NCBI RefSeq assembly: GCF_003860465.1
Contig: NZ_CP034185.1
Coordinates: 1-64,000, forward strand
Source: Deinococcus psychrotolerans
GTDB taxonomy: Bacteria; Deinococcota; Deinococci; Deinococcales; Deinococcaceae
Direction: 5' to 3'
DNA length: 64,000 nt
Below are positions 52,698 to 62,634 of this stretch, in pieces. The notes beneath the pieces were generated by a model. It saw nothing but the letters and a program-made list of their open reading frames with translations. It was not told the DNA's origin and did not search any database. Each line of letters starts with the position of its first letter. Position 1 is the stretch's first letter. Made by a program: the position numbers and the translations under genes.

Positions 52698-53644
52698 GAG
52701 CTCTGATTTGAGATTTGCAGCAGGTCGGCGAGTTCACTTATGAGCGTTTCCGCCCGCTGCCGCTGTTGCTCAGGCAACTGGCTTAAACGCTGAACGGAGA
52801 GGTGGCGCTTCACCTGGCTCAGCGGTGAAGCGGCGGGCTGAGGCGCTGCGGGTTTGAGCTTGGCAATCGCTTCTTTGAGTTCGGCGTGGGTCAGATTTTT
52901 GGTGATGACCCGCTTGAGCAGCGCTTTGTGGTGCTGCTCTGGAGCGCGGGAAAGCAGCACCGCTTTGCTGTATTCCAGTGCTCCGCTTTGCAGCGCATCT
53001 GCAATGCTTGGCGGCAGTCTAAGCACCGGCAAACCGTTGGTGACAAACGAGCGCCACTGCTCGCGCCCAAGCTGGGTAAACAGCTCGTCTAACTGAGTGA
53101 CCTTCTCAGGGCCACTCTCCGGATTGGCGCGGAGCCCTTTGAGGACGCTACTGGCTTCTTCAGGCGTGATTTCAAACAGCTGGGCCACCAAGCGCAGCTT
53201 GTACACCACTTCGTCGTAACGGTTGAGGTCTTCTCGCTGCAAGTTTTCGACTGCCGAAATGATCTCGGCTTCTTGCGGCGTCAAATCACGAATCAGCACC
53301 GGTACTTCGCTGAGTTGGGCAAGCTGTGCAGCCCGCCAACGCCGCTCGCCGTAAACAATCTCGTATTGCCCGTTTTGGCCTTCCAATGGCCGCACCATCA
53401 GCGGTTGCAAGACGCCCCGTTCTTTGAGACTCTCCGAGAGTTGTTGCAGTGAGGCCGGATCAAAAAAGCGCCTCGGCTGGCGCGGATTGGCCATCAAAGC
53501 GCTCAGCGGCAAGACCTGAGCCTCAGGCAGACGCTGCTGATCAGCTAAATCTGGCGTGCCCACACCCGACATTTGCAAAGAACGGTTCAGTAGATTACCC
53601 AAACCTGAGGCCTGATTTCCTCTTTGGAAACGGTTTTTGGTCAT
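52694..53644 (-). CDS. parB: ParB-family partition protein
   Basis: A 316-aa ParB/Spo0J-type DNA-binding CTPase that loads at parS and drives replicon segregation with ParA. The N-terminal ParB domain (~40-140) shows NPRQPRRFFD, the CTP-binding GERRWRAAQL and ENLQREDLNRYDEV. A helical DNA-binding region (VLRLPPSIADAL and YSKAVLLSRAP) and a C-terminal dimerisation part follow. ATG 53644 overlaps the parA stop (ATGA). The sequence differs from a typical chromosomal ParB and the nearby palindromes differ from the universal chromosomal parS, which favours a secondary replicon. Confidence 0.9.
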   Translation of the reverse strand: MTKNRFQRGNQASGLGNLLNRSLQMSGVGTPDLADQQRLPEAQVLPLSALMANPRQPRRFFDPASLQQLSESLKERGVLQPLMVRPLEGQNGQYEIVYGERRWRAAQLAQLSEVPVLIRDLTPQEAEIISAVENLQREDLNRYDEVVYKLRLVAQLFEITPEEASSVLKGLRANPESGPEKVTQLDELFTQLGREQWRSFVTNGLPVLRLPPSIADALQSGALEYSKAVLLSRAPEQHHKALLKRVITKNLTHAELKEAIAKLKPAAPQPAASPLSQVKRHLSVQRLSQLPEQQRQRAETLISELADLLQISNQSS

Positions 53645-54315
53645 GCCTCTTCTCCAAATGCGACCTTGATCTCGGCCCACATTGCTCTAAATTGCCCCAA
53701 CTCACTGGGCGTTTGCCCAAACACTTTCTCATAAGCACTGAGCGACTTGATAACCGTCTCTAGGCGCGGATGGGCGTTGAGGGCTTGATTGGCTTCGTGG
53801 GCCATGCCTTTGCGGGCATCGAAACGGTTCAGCACTATCGCGTAGTTAAAGGTTTCGAGAGCCGCTTCCAGATCGGTCAGGAGTTCGAGTGTGGTGGCCA
53901 GTCGGTCTACGTCCAGACCCGTCGGCAACACTGGCACCAGCACCACGTCCGCCACCGTTGCGGCGCTCTTGAGGACCTCGCGGTTGTTGGGCGGCGTGTC
54001 AATAATCACGGTGTGTCCTGTCCGGGCCAGTTCGCGGGCTTGGCGCATCAAGCTGTTACGCTGAGCAGCCACCACTTCGAAGGGCAACCGGATCTGATCG
54101 GCTGCGGCGTGCTGCTGCCAACGCACTGCGCTCACTTCCTCGTCGGCGTCCAGCACCACGACGTTTTCGAGTTCTTCAGCAATAGCCGCCGCCAAATGCA
54201 TAGTGAGTGTGGTTTTGCCAACACCTCCCTTCAGACTAGTCAGCGCGATGATGAGACATTTTGAAAGCGGCGACTCTGGGCCAACCACGTTTGCCTCAGT
54301 TTTGGTTCGTTTCAT
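53641..54315 (-). CDS. parA: ParA-family partition ATPase
   Basis: A 224-aa ATPase with the deviant Walker A KGGVGKTT (residues 29-36, signature Lys29), switch I-like VVLDADEE and Walker B VIIDTPPN. It is short and has no N-terminal helix-turn-helix, as in small ParA types, yet it is paired with a full-length ParB. It is the first gene of the parAB operon. Its likely promoter has TATAAG at 54338-54333 as -10, and the -35 region lies inside the putative parS2, so ParB binding could repress the operon. Confidence 0.92.
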   Translation of the reverse strand: MKRTKTEANVVGPESPLSKCLIIALTSLKGGVGKTTLTMHLAAAIAEELENVVVLDADEEVSAVRWQQHAAADQIRLPFEVVAAQRNSLMRQARELARTGHTVIIDTPPNNREVLKSAATVADVVLVPVLPTGLDVDRLATTLELLTDLEAALETFNYAIVLNRFDARKGMAHEANQALNAHPRLETVIKSLSAYEKVFGQTPSELGQFRAMWAEIKVAFGEEA

Positions 54316-54332
54316 GGCTTCAGATTAGAGCG

Positions 54333-54361
54333 CTTATAGCGTAAAAGACAAGCTCTGAATT
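54333..54361 (-). promoter_or_regulatory. Candidate parAB promoter overlapping parS2
   Basis: On the minus strand a -10 TATAAG (54338-54333) is 17 bases from AATTCA (54361-54356), a weak -35 within the palindrome at 54355-54372. Confidence 0.4.
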
Positions 54362-54372
54362 ACGTAATTCAG
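54355..54372. promoter_or_regulatory. Putative parS centromere site 2
   Basis: The second exact copy of CTGAATTACGTAATTCAG, 40 bp upstream of parA. No further copy was noticed in the window. Confidence 0.78.
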
Positions 54373-54412
54373 CGGAAAAGAGCGTCTGCGAGGGCATTTT
54401 TCTATATTAGCC

Positions 54413-55257
54413 ACGCCGTTTAGGGGTGCGATGAGGTTGACTCCGGATGCACGTGGACAGCGAAAATGGGGAGGGTATGTACAGATACCGTCCCCACCAC
54501 AGTTTAACCCGTCGTTCGGTCATCCGCTTCTTTCATCGCTGGTCTCAACGTTACTTCTGGGATACGAAGCGCTGTAAACATCAAAAAATGACCGACGCGA
54601 TGCTCGTCGCTTTGCTGTTGACGCGATTCGTTTTCAAGCATCCCTACGCTTCAGTATGGTGGAACATCTTGCGTGAAGACCGTCCCGGTCTTCCGTCTTA
54701 CACCCAAGCCTACACACGTGGCGTCCGGCTCCTCGCGCAGTTGGAGGCCGTGGTCAGCCCACCACAGCAGTGTGCGGAGGTCATCATTGACTCCATGCCA
54801 CTCCCAGTCTGTCGTCCCAAGCGGGCGAAGGGGTGTACGTTTCCGGGTGCTCGTTGGGGGTACGGCACACAAGGCCATGTCTTCGGATACAAGCTTCACG
54901 CTTGGGTCAGCCCTCAAGGCCGGATTCTCCAATATCTCGTGAAACCTGCCAATCTCCATGACACGACGGTCGGTTTTGAACTCAACCAGCGTTGGCCGGA
55001 CTTTGACGGCCCGAAGATCATTGGCGATAAAGGCTATTGCTGCTTAGGATTCGTCTTTCCACCCAAGAAAAACACTCGCTATGACACCGGGTGGCGGGTT
55101 TCCCGCCACCCCCAGCTCCGCAAACGTATTGAAACGGTCTTTTCTCAACTGGTCAACACCCAAATTCGTTCGGCACAAACGAAAACCGTAGCCGCCTTAC
55201 GGCTGCGTGTCGTGCTGGCCGTGCTTGCCCACAATCTCGCTCAGCCCTAAACGGCGT
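54413..55257 (+). mobile_element. IS982-family insertion sequence
   Basis: An 845-bp element with perfect 13-bp inverted ends (ACGCCGTTTAGGG at 54413-54425 and its complement at 55245-55257), flanked directly on both sides by TAGCC, a likely 5-bp target duplication. It lies 40 bp from parS2 and appears complete. Confidence 0.85.
54447..55250 (+). CDS. IS982-family transposase
   Basis: A 267-aa DDE transposase. Catalytic blocks are IIDSMPLPVC (first Asp), FGYKLHAWVSPQG, GDKGYCC (second Asp) and RKRIETVFSQL (Glu), the IS982 order and spacing. The start may instead be ATG 54477 (MYRYRPHHSLTRR). The stop codon lies within the right inverted repeat, common in compact elements. The frame is intact, so the copy may still be mobile. 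Confidence 0.88.
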   Translation: MHVDSENGEGMYRYRPHHSLTRRSVIRFFHRWSQRYFWDTKRCKHQKMTDAMLVALLLTRFVFKHPYASVWWNILREDRPGLPSYTQAYTRGVRLLAQLEAVVSPPQQCAEVIIDSMPLPVCRPKRAKGCTFPGARWGYGTQGHVFGYKLHAWVSPQGRILQYLVKPANLHDTTVGFELNQRWPDFDGPKIIGDKGYCCLGFVFPPKKNTRYDTGWRVSRHPQLRKRIETVFSQLVNTQIRSAQTKTVAALRLRVVLAVLAHNLAQP

Positions 55258-55812
55258 TAGCCGTTAGCATCAAAGACGAAAACTTGCAGTGGGGGAGGGC
55301 GTCCACTATCGGTCAATAAGTGAGGTTAAAGGGCTTCACCCTAGTTTATCTGAGGTGACCAGCATTTTATATTTACCGGCAACAGTCATTTTCTCTCAGT
55401 CAGGGCAGTTTGAACTTTTCATTACACTTTTCAAAACCCAAGGTCAGCTCAATAAAAGCTCTTGCCTCCCGTAATAGCCAGCTTGCTTGTGCGGCGGCAA
55501 ACTATCGGAGATGGATTTTCGTGCACCTTTCAAAAGACTCTACAGATGAATGCCCTCTTGTCTGCTTTATTCATTTCTCTGGCCTCATCTGGCAGCACCT
55601 CGGCCTTAGCGCAACCCAGAGATCGACGGAGCCAGCATCCATTACACCGTCAGCGGGTAAGACTCACCCATTTTGCTGATTTGTGGGTATCTGCTCAGCG
55701 GCAAACTGTAATTGACGGCCATGATGTCAAGAAGAATTCTAGAGCACTAGGTTGAAAGAGAAAATCACAGAAAGCCGTCGAGAAATTCCCTAGCACCAAA
55801 CAAGGAGACCAT
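55258..55812. other. Intergenic region with hydrolase remnant, otherwise empty
   Basis: Apart from the pseudogene at 55546-55660 no supported gene is seen. The part near 55700-55755 may hold further worn fragments. The promoter of the downstream SDR gene should lie at its right end. Confidence 0.45.
55546..55660 (+). pseudogene. 5' remnant of an exported alpha/beta-hydrolase-like gene
   Basis: ATG 55546 begins a clear signal peptide (MNALLSALFISLASSGSTSA, then LAQP). One frame over, the next bases encode EIDGASIHYTVSG before a stop at 55658-55660. IHYTVSG is the usual opening strand of secreted alpha/beta hydrolases, directly after a signal peptide. The rest of the gene is missing. The identification rests on this short motif only. 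Confidence 0.4.
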
Positions 55813-56718
55813 ATGAGTAGCGATAAAAAAGATCAGACCGAGATGAAAAATCCCGTGACACAGTACCCGCAGCCGCCTTTCAAGCGCCAGCCCCAAGACG
55901 CACCGGGCAGCGTCAATCGAATGAACCCGTTACCCGATCACGGCGAGGAGACCTACAAGGGTTCGGGCCGTCTCAAAGGGCGTAAAGCGCTGATTACTGG
56001 TGGCGATTCAGGCATTGGTCGAGCCGTCGCCATTGCTTTCGCCCGCGAGGGCGCAGACGTGGCCATCAATTACCTCCCTTCAGAAGAGGGGGACGCGCAG
56101 GAAGTCATCAAGCTGATTGAAGCGGCGGGGCAGATAGCGGTGGCGCTGGCCGGTGACATCAGCAGCGAAGACTTTTGTGCTCAACTCGTCAAAAACGCTG
56201 CAAAGCAGTTGGGCGGCTTGGATATTCTGGTCAACAACGCGGGCAAGCAAACTGCTCAGGAAAGCATCGCCGACATCAGCACCGAACAGTTCGACGCAAC
56301 GTTCAAGACCAATGTCTACGCTCTGTTTTGGATCTGTAAAGCCGCCCTGCCTCACCTTGGGGATGGAGCAACCATTATCAATACCTCATCTATTCAGGCC
56401 ACCCAGCCTTCCCCAAATCTGCTCGACTACGCTTCGACCAAGGCGGCGATTTACGCTTTCACCCAGTCATTGGCGCAGCAAGTCGCCGAGAAGGGTATTC
56501 GTGTCAACGCGGTAGCTCCGGGGCCGTACTGGACGCCGCTCCAACCCAGTGGCGGGCAGCCTCAAGACGCCATCGAAGAATTTGGCAAATCCACGCCACT
56601 GGGCCGTCCCGGACAGCCCGCCGAAATTGCGCCGCTGTACGTGTTTTTGGCTTCTCAGGAATCAAGTTACAGCACAGGCAGCTTGTTCGGCAGTACCGGC
56701 GGCTTGTTGCTGAGCTGA
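55813..56718 (+). CDS. Short-chain dehydrogenase, general-stress type
   Basis: A 301-aa NAD(P)-dependent SDR. Cofactor loop TGGDSGIG from Thr62, NNAG in the middle and the catalytic Tyr206/Lys210 in DYASTK. The N-terminal ~50 residues ([12 protein letters not shown], then [14 protein letters not shown]) are typical of the YdaD/YhxC-like stress SDRs, which use sugars or unknown alcohols. ATG 55813 has AAGGAG before it. Monocistronic by context; a hairpin follows. Substrate unknown. Confidence 0.9.
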   Translation: MSSDKKDQTEMKNPVTQYPQPPFKRQPQDAPGSVNRMNPLPDHGEETYKGSGRLKGRKALITGGDSGIGRAVAIAFAREGADVAINYLPSEEGDAQEVIKLIEAAGQIAVALAGDISSEDFCAQLVKNAAKQLGGLDILVNNAGKQTAQESIADISTEQFDATFKTNVYALFWICKAALPHLGDGATIINTSSIQATQPSPNLLDYASTKAAIYAFTQSLAQQVAEKGIRVNAVAPGPYWTPLQPSGGQPQDAIEEFGKSTPLGRPGQPAEIAPLYVFLASQESSYSTGSLFGSTGGLLLS

Positions 56719-57138
56719 TTTACCGCACACCCCGCGCCGTCTACTGGAGTTGGTTTGGCATGGCTTCTTAAGCGCTGGCTCACCTCCCCTGTGTCGTGAG
56801 CCAGCGGCGACCTGAGAGTACGCGGTTCGGCGTCTCAGTGGCAGATTGGTTCATTCTTGAGAGTCGGGGGCAGCTTTTGGCGCTCGATTTGACCACTTGA
56901 GGCACAGTTTGTTCGTTTGTAGATATGCCCACTAGCGGCTCTGTCTTGGTCTGCTGACTAACAACTTCAACTTAACAATTTACGGCAAGTTTGCCTTCAG
57001 TCGTTCCAACGAGCAGCTATAGATGCTGTAACTCAAACTATTGCCCTGAGTCAACTGATCCACTGCTTTTTGCCCGCGACGCTACAGGGCTACAGGGCCA
57101 CAGTAGACGAGTTTTGAACGAGGCGTATGTTTTCTGCC
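56719..57138. other. Intergenic region with an 11-bp hairpin, no gene
   Basis: CGCTGGCTCAC (56773-56783) and its exact complement (56796-56806) form a stem with a 12-base loop but no T-run; it may end the SDR transcript. The remaining ~330 bp show no coding character on either strand. Confidence 0.55.
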
Positions 57139-60100
57139 TTAATGCTCCCGGCGCACTTCGGTGGCCAGACGGCGTTTGAGAATGCCGTAAATTTGCTGTG
57201 CGAGGCGGTCAAGATCCGGTGAAGATCGGTTGGATTTATTGGGGTCTGAGCCGGTGGGCGGCCCCTTCATGGCAAGAGGCGCAGCAGCAGGGGCAGTGTC
57301 GGAACGCGAGCTGCTGGCCGCTTGAGCGCTGACGGCCTGAGGCGCGGCCATGCGGCCCGGCGAGCTGACTTTGGCTATTACGGTGGGCCGGGAAACCGGG
57401 ACTGACGTCGGACGTGCAGCGGCCTGCGGCGTCGGTGTACTTGGCACATCCCAAATCGGCATCGGCTCCCAAGGCGCAGGCAGGTTGCCCCAAGGTGATT
57501 CGGGCGCAGCCGCAGCAGCCGAAAAAGCATTGGAGCTGGCCTGCGTCAACGCTGCTGCCTGAAAGCGGCTACGAACTTGGCCTTCGACGTATTCCGCCAA
57601 CCCCTCTTCGTCTGCTCCAGCGGGGAGGTTGGCAAAGCTGGGACTGGGCGAGTTGTGGGCTGCCGAGTTTTTGGACATTGAGGCTTGGCTACCCGGAGCA
57701 GCTGGCCGCGCTACGACAGGTACAAAATTGGGATCACGTGAGCGTAGTACATGGGTCAGCTCGTGGGCCAGCAGCCCCAGGCCCCGCGGCGAGGCCAAAT
57801 CTTGTCCCGGACTGAGCAGTACCACGTCGCCTACCGCCAAAGCATCGGCAGCGGCGGCGGCAGTGGCTTCTGAAGCTGCCGCGTTGCTGAGCAGATGAAC
57901 TTCTCCCAGCTCCTTACCCAGCATCGGAGCGATCAAAGCGCGGACGCTCAGCGGTAAGGGATCGCGGTGACCGGGACTGGCCAATGCTTTTTGAATCAGC
58001 TGCTCTTGGCGCTGCAAAGGAGCAGTTCTTTGAGAGGGCGGTTGCTGAGGGGTAACAGCACTTTGAGAAGAAGTTTGAGTGCCCGAAGGGAGGGGAGAGG
58101 CAGAGTGGGGTAAGGGTAGCGCGGCAAGACTCGCTTCGTCACGCGGCGCAGAGGGCATTGTCACGCTGTTGGGGATGAACGGCGCTGTAGAAGGGGACGC
58201 TGAAGCAGGGACTTCACTCGTTAGTCGGCTCCTCAAGCGTAAACGCGGACTAGACGGCTCTACTGCACTGAGCTGAGAAGGCGCGGCGACAGGGGAGAGG
58301 AGCTGAAGCTGCTCAGCAGAAATAGACCCGTTTTGATAAGCAGCAGTTTCAACGTGTGGCACAGCAATATCCGGATCAGCCGCAACGGATCGAGTGGCCA
58401 GCGGAGATTGAGTAGCTTCAAGTTCAGGCAGCGGCCTGCCGGGAAGAATTTCACCGGGCGTTTGCGTCTCTGGGACTTGGACTGGAGGCCGAGCAGCACT
58501 CAGTGGGAGCAACTCTGGATCGGGGTTGGAGCTAGCCGCGAAGTCGGCTACCGTTTGCCTTGGAATATTCAGGCTCTGGGTGAGGAGAGTCGACGCGATG
58601 GCAGCAGCCATATGGGGATGAGAAGTAGTGGGTTTGTCACGCGTTGCGGGTAGCAAACGGGCTTCTTCTGAAACAGCGTCAATCGCCACCATTTCCACTT
58701 CAGGCAGGTTGACGGTATCAGTCGAAGATGTATGTGATTGATCCGTCGGATGGTCGACCGAAGGTTCTTGTCCCACGCTCAACGGTTCAAACGCTTTCTT
58801 ACCCGAATCGGCTTCAGAGCGACCAGCGAGGGGCTGGCTTTCGCCTAGAACGGGCGCAGGAGGAAGTTCGGGGCGCGGCAAAGGGGTTAAGTTTTCCACT
58901 GATGACTGCTCAGCCTCTTTCACTTGCTCTTGCGCGGGCGCAGCAGGTAAAGGAATAGAAGACGAAGCCGTGGGAGCCAAAGCCGCAGCCAGCGCCTTGC
59001 CCGACGTTTCAAACTCAACATCCACAAGTTGTTCACCTTGTTCAGAAGCTAGCGCAGGCTTCGGGGCTAAGTCTGGCAGCTCTGAGGGCGTAACTGGATT
59101 GACAGGTTCTGAACCCGCCCACATTCTACCTTCGACCATCGGCGGTTTGGTGGACTCAAGCGGCACAGACGCAAGAGGTGCTGTATATGAAGTGGCTGCG
59201 CGTTCTTCAATCCGCTCCGGCTGGACTTGTTGGCCATTTCTTTCGGCCTGGATCTCATCAGATAAGTCGAGCGGTGGAGTGATGCCGGGAGAAGTGGGTG
59301 CGCCCTGAGGTTCGCTGACGCTGGCCAATTGGCTTAATTGCTGAGCACTGGCTACCGATTCTGATATAGGCAAATCCTGTAAAGACGACGGCACTCCTTG
59401 TCGAAGCTCAGGCAAGAGCGAACGTGGAGTGATATCAGCAGGAACTGATTGCACATCGTCGGTCATGGATGCAGCTCGCGGTTGCGCCTCTGAGTTGGAA
59501 GCAGAAACCTTGAGGGCCTCACGTAACAGTTGAGCGGCCGTCAGCGCACCCAAGGCGGTACTGGCACCGGGGCGTTGCGGTTGTGTATCGGCTTCTGCCT
59601 GGCTGCCCTCTGCTTGGCTCATCACTTTGGGTGTAGCAATGGCAAACAAATCAGTGGAGGCCACATCAGCGACCGGCTGATGGGCGGCGACCCCCACGTC
59701 GCCCCTGGCTTTCGGTTGATCTTCCGCCAAATGGGATACCGGCAGCTGGCTTAAATTCACATCCTCACTGGCCTGTTGAGAATCTTCAGGCAGTGACAAT
59801 GCCGGCGGTGCGGCATTAATCTCAGCTTGATTGAGTTGAGTTTGATCGGAAGGCAGCCGCTCGAGACGCTCCGGCACAGACACGGGGAGATTCGGCGCGT
59901 CAGGCGTATCACTGCTCGGCAGAGTGTCTTCTGGGCGCGGACGCTGGGCGGGTTTTACAGTTGCTTGCTCAGACCTTGGCGTAGGCACCGCCACCTGCGT
60001 CACCGGCCGAACTGGTAAGGTACCGGCGTGAGAAGATGACTCAACCGCCTCCCGCATTGAACTGGTTTTCTCCGTATCGCGGCGTTGGAGGTCAGCATTC

Positions 60101-62634
60101 TCTATATTGTCGCCCCGATCACCTGCCACACGGGAAGTTTGCTCAGTAGATCTGGCAGCCTCCGGATGCAGCCCACTTTGGGCAAGTTGACCCAGTGAGA
60201 GGCCACCCAAGGCTGCACGCAGCAGCGCTGCTCCAGCGTCAGGCACAGGTTCTCTTGGCTCTGGCTGGCGTCGAGGACTTGGGGCAGGAGCTTGAATCTG
60301 ATTGGCAACGCTGGCCGACAATAAATTCATGGGGGAGAGTTCAGGCGCAAGCGGCGCCTCATCCTGCGGCAAAGCTGAACTGTACGGCGTTTGTTCGGAG
60401 GCCACTTGCATAGGCGGCACAGAGAACTGAGATGGTTCGCCAGCTGCCTGTAGCGAAGGAGTCGAAGAAAGGTCAAGAGGAAGACTCAGTGCAGAGTGCT
60501 TGGAAACTGCCTCGCTGAGAGCTTGCGAATGTTGAGGCGTCAGCAGCGTTGAAGTCGGAACGGCTAGATTGGCCAAAGGCACGGCAGGTTTAGAGGACAG
60601 CGGGAGCAGATCGGCGCTATATTGCTCCGCCGCTTGAGCTTGAATTTCCTCGTTTGCTAGAGATGCCACTGGAGTCGGCTCCATTAAAATCGTCTCAGCA
60701 GAACTTGGCAAGAACGGAGACGTTTCTTCCAGTTCATGCTGCAACGCGTTTTCAGCAATTCTTAGAGGAGCCGCCGTATCCAATGGCGCTTGGGTTGCAG
60801 CCGAAAGAGACAGCGGCAGTGGCGGGGGAACTATATTCTCCTGCGCTTGTCGAGGGCTGACCGTTCTCGTAGGAGAGGGGGTCGGTACTGGCTGATTGAC
60901 TGGCACAACTGATTGGTGCGTCTCAGTCCTATTTTGGGCTGGCAACTCCACTGGGGTTGGGACGAGTGCCTCAAGCTCTGTAGCGGGCGTTGCGGCAGCG
61001 CCGGTGGAATTGGAATCTGAAGCTGCATTTTGAGGTTTGAGCGCCGATTCAGTCGTCTCTGATATCGGCGCTAGGGACTTTTTTTCCCACGTCATCAGTT
61101 CAGCCAAGCTGAGCGAACGGTTTTCGCTGAGCCCAGCGCTCTCTACTTCTGACATTCGGTTGAGACGCTCTAAAAAAGACATGGCTTGTTCTGGGTTGTG
61201 AATCGGCGCTTCAGGAACGACCTCAGCGGCCTTGGTGGGCTGCAGCGGTACGGGCCTAGGGCGTCTCGGCAAGCTGATGCCCGTTCCGGGAGCCGTTGGC
61301 GGCAAGAATTCCCTCAACTTCCGCATCGCTTCAGCGTCTTCACCAGGTGGCGTGAAGCCTGCCGGAATATCCAGCAGCGGCCTGCCGGTATCAAGAGGGA
61401 TTTCACCAGACGCTTGACTTGGCACCGGTGCTGTCGAAGCAGGCGGTGTTGCAATTGGAGTAGCCTGATTAAGCGGCGCGGTCACAGCGCTGGCTTCCTC
61501 GGCGCGAATATTAAACGGTAGCTCATCAGATGCTAGCTGCGGAGAAACGGCCTCTACAGACTGAGTAACTTGGACCCTCGGGGGCGGCTGTTGCCATTCC
61601 TGCCGCTGAGTTGGCTGTGGTGCGGTGAGCTGTTGAGTAGCCGGCTGAACTTCAGAAGCACCTTGAGCTTTAGACACTGCCGGCACATCTTGAGGCTCGG
61701 TGGGCAGCCTTTCAATTTCTACAGATTCAAGGGGAACTGATCTCGGCGTTGTTTCCAACATCGCTTCAGGAGCGGTACTTTGCCCAGCAGATTGGGTTGG
61801 CTCAGGTTGTTGTTCAGAACCCGTTGGCTCGCCAGCTCGACTTGGAGCAACACCTTGCGGCGCTTCCCGTTGCGGCACGGCTGTGCTGGATTCTACCGAA
61901 GCGGATTGTTCAGCCTCGGCGGTATAGGCCAGCAAATCTCGGAACCCGAGTTGACCCGTCACTGCGCTGCGAACGGGGCCAGCAGGCAGCGGCTCTTGAG
62001 CCAGTGGAGGAGAAATAGGGGGAAACACCGCAGTATCTGTTAGCAACTGCTCAGGCCGAGCTACGATCTGCTCTTCTCGCGGTGGCAGCGGCGGCGATTG
62101 CCAGTGTGGCTCTGGTAGGGGAGGAGAATTCTGGAGCTCCTCATCAGCATTTTGAAACTGACTCAGCTCAGCGGCTTCAACGGGGAGATAGGAAGCCATA
62201 CCGTTTGGCAGCGACTCCAGAAAAGGTTCAAAAAGCGCTGAGGCTGGAGGATAGCCGTCAAGCAACGTCTGGGCGGCCTCCGACTCAACCTGAGGCGGAG
62301 CTAAACTTTCCGGCACACTCCATTTGAGCCGAGCTGGAACGCGGATTCGCGTTGGTGCAACCTGTCCAACAAGAGTGGCTGCTGGCCCAGCAGCTGACCC
62401 CACTGACCCCGCATTGGGAGATTGGGGTTGCAGAGTTGATGAAGGAACAAGCGGCTGAGCCACCGGTTGATTCGGCAGTTGGCTGAGCAACTCATTGAGC
62501 ACCGAAACGCTGGCACCAGCAACCGGTGGCCGGAACGCGACCAAATTCGTATTGGCATTGAAAATAACCGTGAAGTGTTGGCGGTACTGCCGCAATGAAG
62601 CGGCGTGTTCAGTCAGAGTTTGGGGTTTGGGCAT
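57139..62634 (-). CDS. Very large eCIS core-domain (DUF4157) protein
   Basis: An 1831-aa cytoplasmic protein starting at ATG 62634 behind GGAGG, with no signal peptide. Residues 1-50 are ordered (YRQHFTVIFNANTNLVAF). Residues ~60-1540 are low-complexity, rich in Pro, Gln, Ser, Ala and Glu, and probably disordered. The eCIS core (DUF4157) lies at ~1555-1650: LPLSVRALIAPMLGKELGEV, then VVLLSPGQDLASPRG and GLLAHELTHVLRS with a zinc-protease HExxH at His1624. The end LDRLAQQIYGILKRRLATEV recalls the 58-aa neighbour. DUF4157 proteins occur with eCIS particles and are proposed to process or carry cargo. The disordered part is far longer than usual. It is the last leftward gene after the tube gene. 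Confidence 0.8.
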   Translation of the reverse strand: MPKPQTLTEHAASLRQYRQHFTVIFNANTNLVAFRPPVAGASVSVLNELLSQLPNQPVAQPLVPSSTLQPQSPNAGSVGSAAGPAATLVGQVAPTRIRVPARLKWSVPESLAPPQVESEAAQTLLDGYPPASALFEPFLESLPNGMASYLPVEAAELSQFQNADEELQNSPPLPEPHWQSPPLPPREEQIVARPEQLLTDTAVFPPISPPLAQEPLPAGPVRSAVTGQLGFRDLLAYTAEAEQSASVESSTAVPQREAPQGVAPSRAGEPTGSEQQPEPTQSAGQSTAPEAMLETTPRSVPLESVEIERLPTEPQDVPAVSKAQGASEVQPATQQLTAPQPTQRQEWQQPPPRVQVTQSVEAVSPQLASDELPFNIRAEEASAVTAPLNQATPIATPPASTAPVPSQASGEIPLDTGRPLLDIPAGFTPPGEDAEAMRKLREFLPPTAPGTGISLPRRPRPVPLQPTKAAEVVPEAPIHNPEQAMSFLERLNRMSEVESAGLSENRSLSLAELMTWEKKSLAPISETTESALKPQNAASDSNSTGAAATPATELEALVPTPVELPAQNRTETHQSVVPVNQPVPTPSPTRTVSPRQAQENIVPPPLPLSLSAATQAPLDTAAPLRIAENALQHELEETSPFLPSSAETILMEPTPVASLANEEIQAQAAEQYSADLLPLSSKPAVPLANLAVPTSTLLTPQHSQALSEAVSKHSALSLPLDLSSTPSLQAAGEPSQFSVPPMQVASEQTPYSSALPQDEAPLAPELSPMNLLSASVANQIQAPAPSPRRQPEPREPVPDAGAALLRAALGGLSLGQLAQSGLHPEAARSTEQTSRVAGDRGDNIENADLQRRDTEKTSSMREAVESSSHAGTLPVRPVTQVAVPTPRSEQATVKPAQRPRPEDTLPSSDTPDAPNLPVSVPERLERLPSDQTQLNQAEINAAPPALSLPEDSQQASEDVNLSQLPVSHLAEDQPKARGDVGVAAHQPVADVASTDLFAIATPKVMSQAEGSQAEADTQPQRPGASTALGALTAAQLLREALKVSASNSEAQPRAASMTDDVQSVPADITPRSLLPELRQGVPSSLQDLPISESVASAQQLSQLASVSEPQGAPTSPGITPPLDLSDEIQAERNGQQVQPERIEERAATSYTAPLASVPLESTKPPMVEGRMWAGSEPVNPVTPSELPDLAPKPALASEQGEQLVDVEFETSGKALAAALAPTASSSIPLPAAPAQEQVKEAEQSSVENLTPLPRPELPPAPVLGESQPLAGRSEADSGKKAFEPLSVGQEPSVDHPTDQSHTSSTDTVNLPEVEMVAIDAVSEEARLLPATRDKPTTSHPHMAAAIASTLLTQSLNIPRQTVADFAASSNPDPELLPLSAARPPVQVPETQTPGEILPGRPLPELEATQSPLATRSVAADPDIAVPHVETAAYQNGSISAEQLQLLSPVAAPSQLSAVEPSSPRLRLRSRLTSEVPASASPSTAPFIPNSVTMPSAPRDEASLAALPLPHSASPLPSGTQTSSQSAVTPQQPPSQRTAPLQRQEQLIQKALASPGHRDPLPLSVRALIAPMLGKELGEVHLLSNAAASEATAAAAADALAVGDVVLLSPGQDLASPRGLGLLAHELTHVLRSRDPNFVPVVARPAAPGSQASMSKNSAAHNSPSPSFANLPAGADEEGLAEYVEGQVRSRFQAAALTQASSNAFSAAAAAPESPWGNLPAPWEPMPIWDVPSTPTPQAAARPTSVPVSRPTVIAKVSSPGRMAAPQAVSAQAASSSRSDTAPAAAPLAMKGPPTGSDPNKSNRSSPDLDRLAQQIYGILKRRLATEVRREH

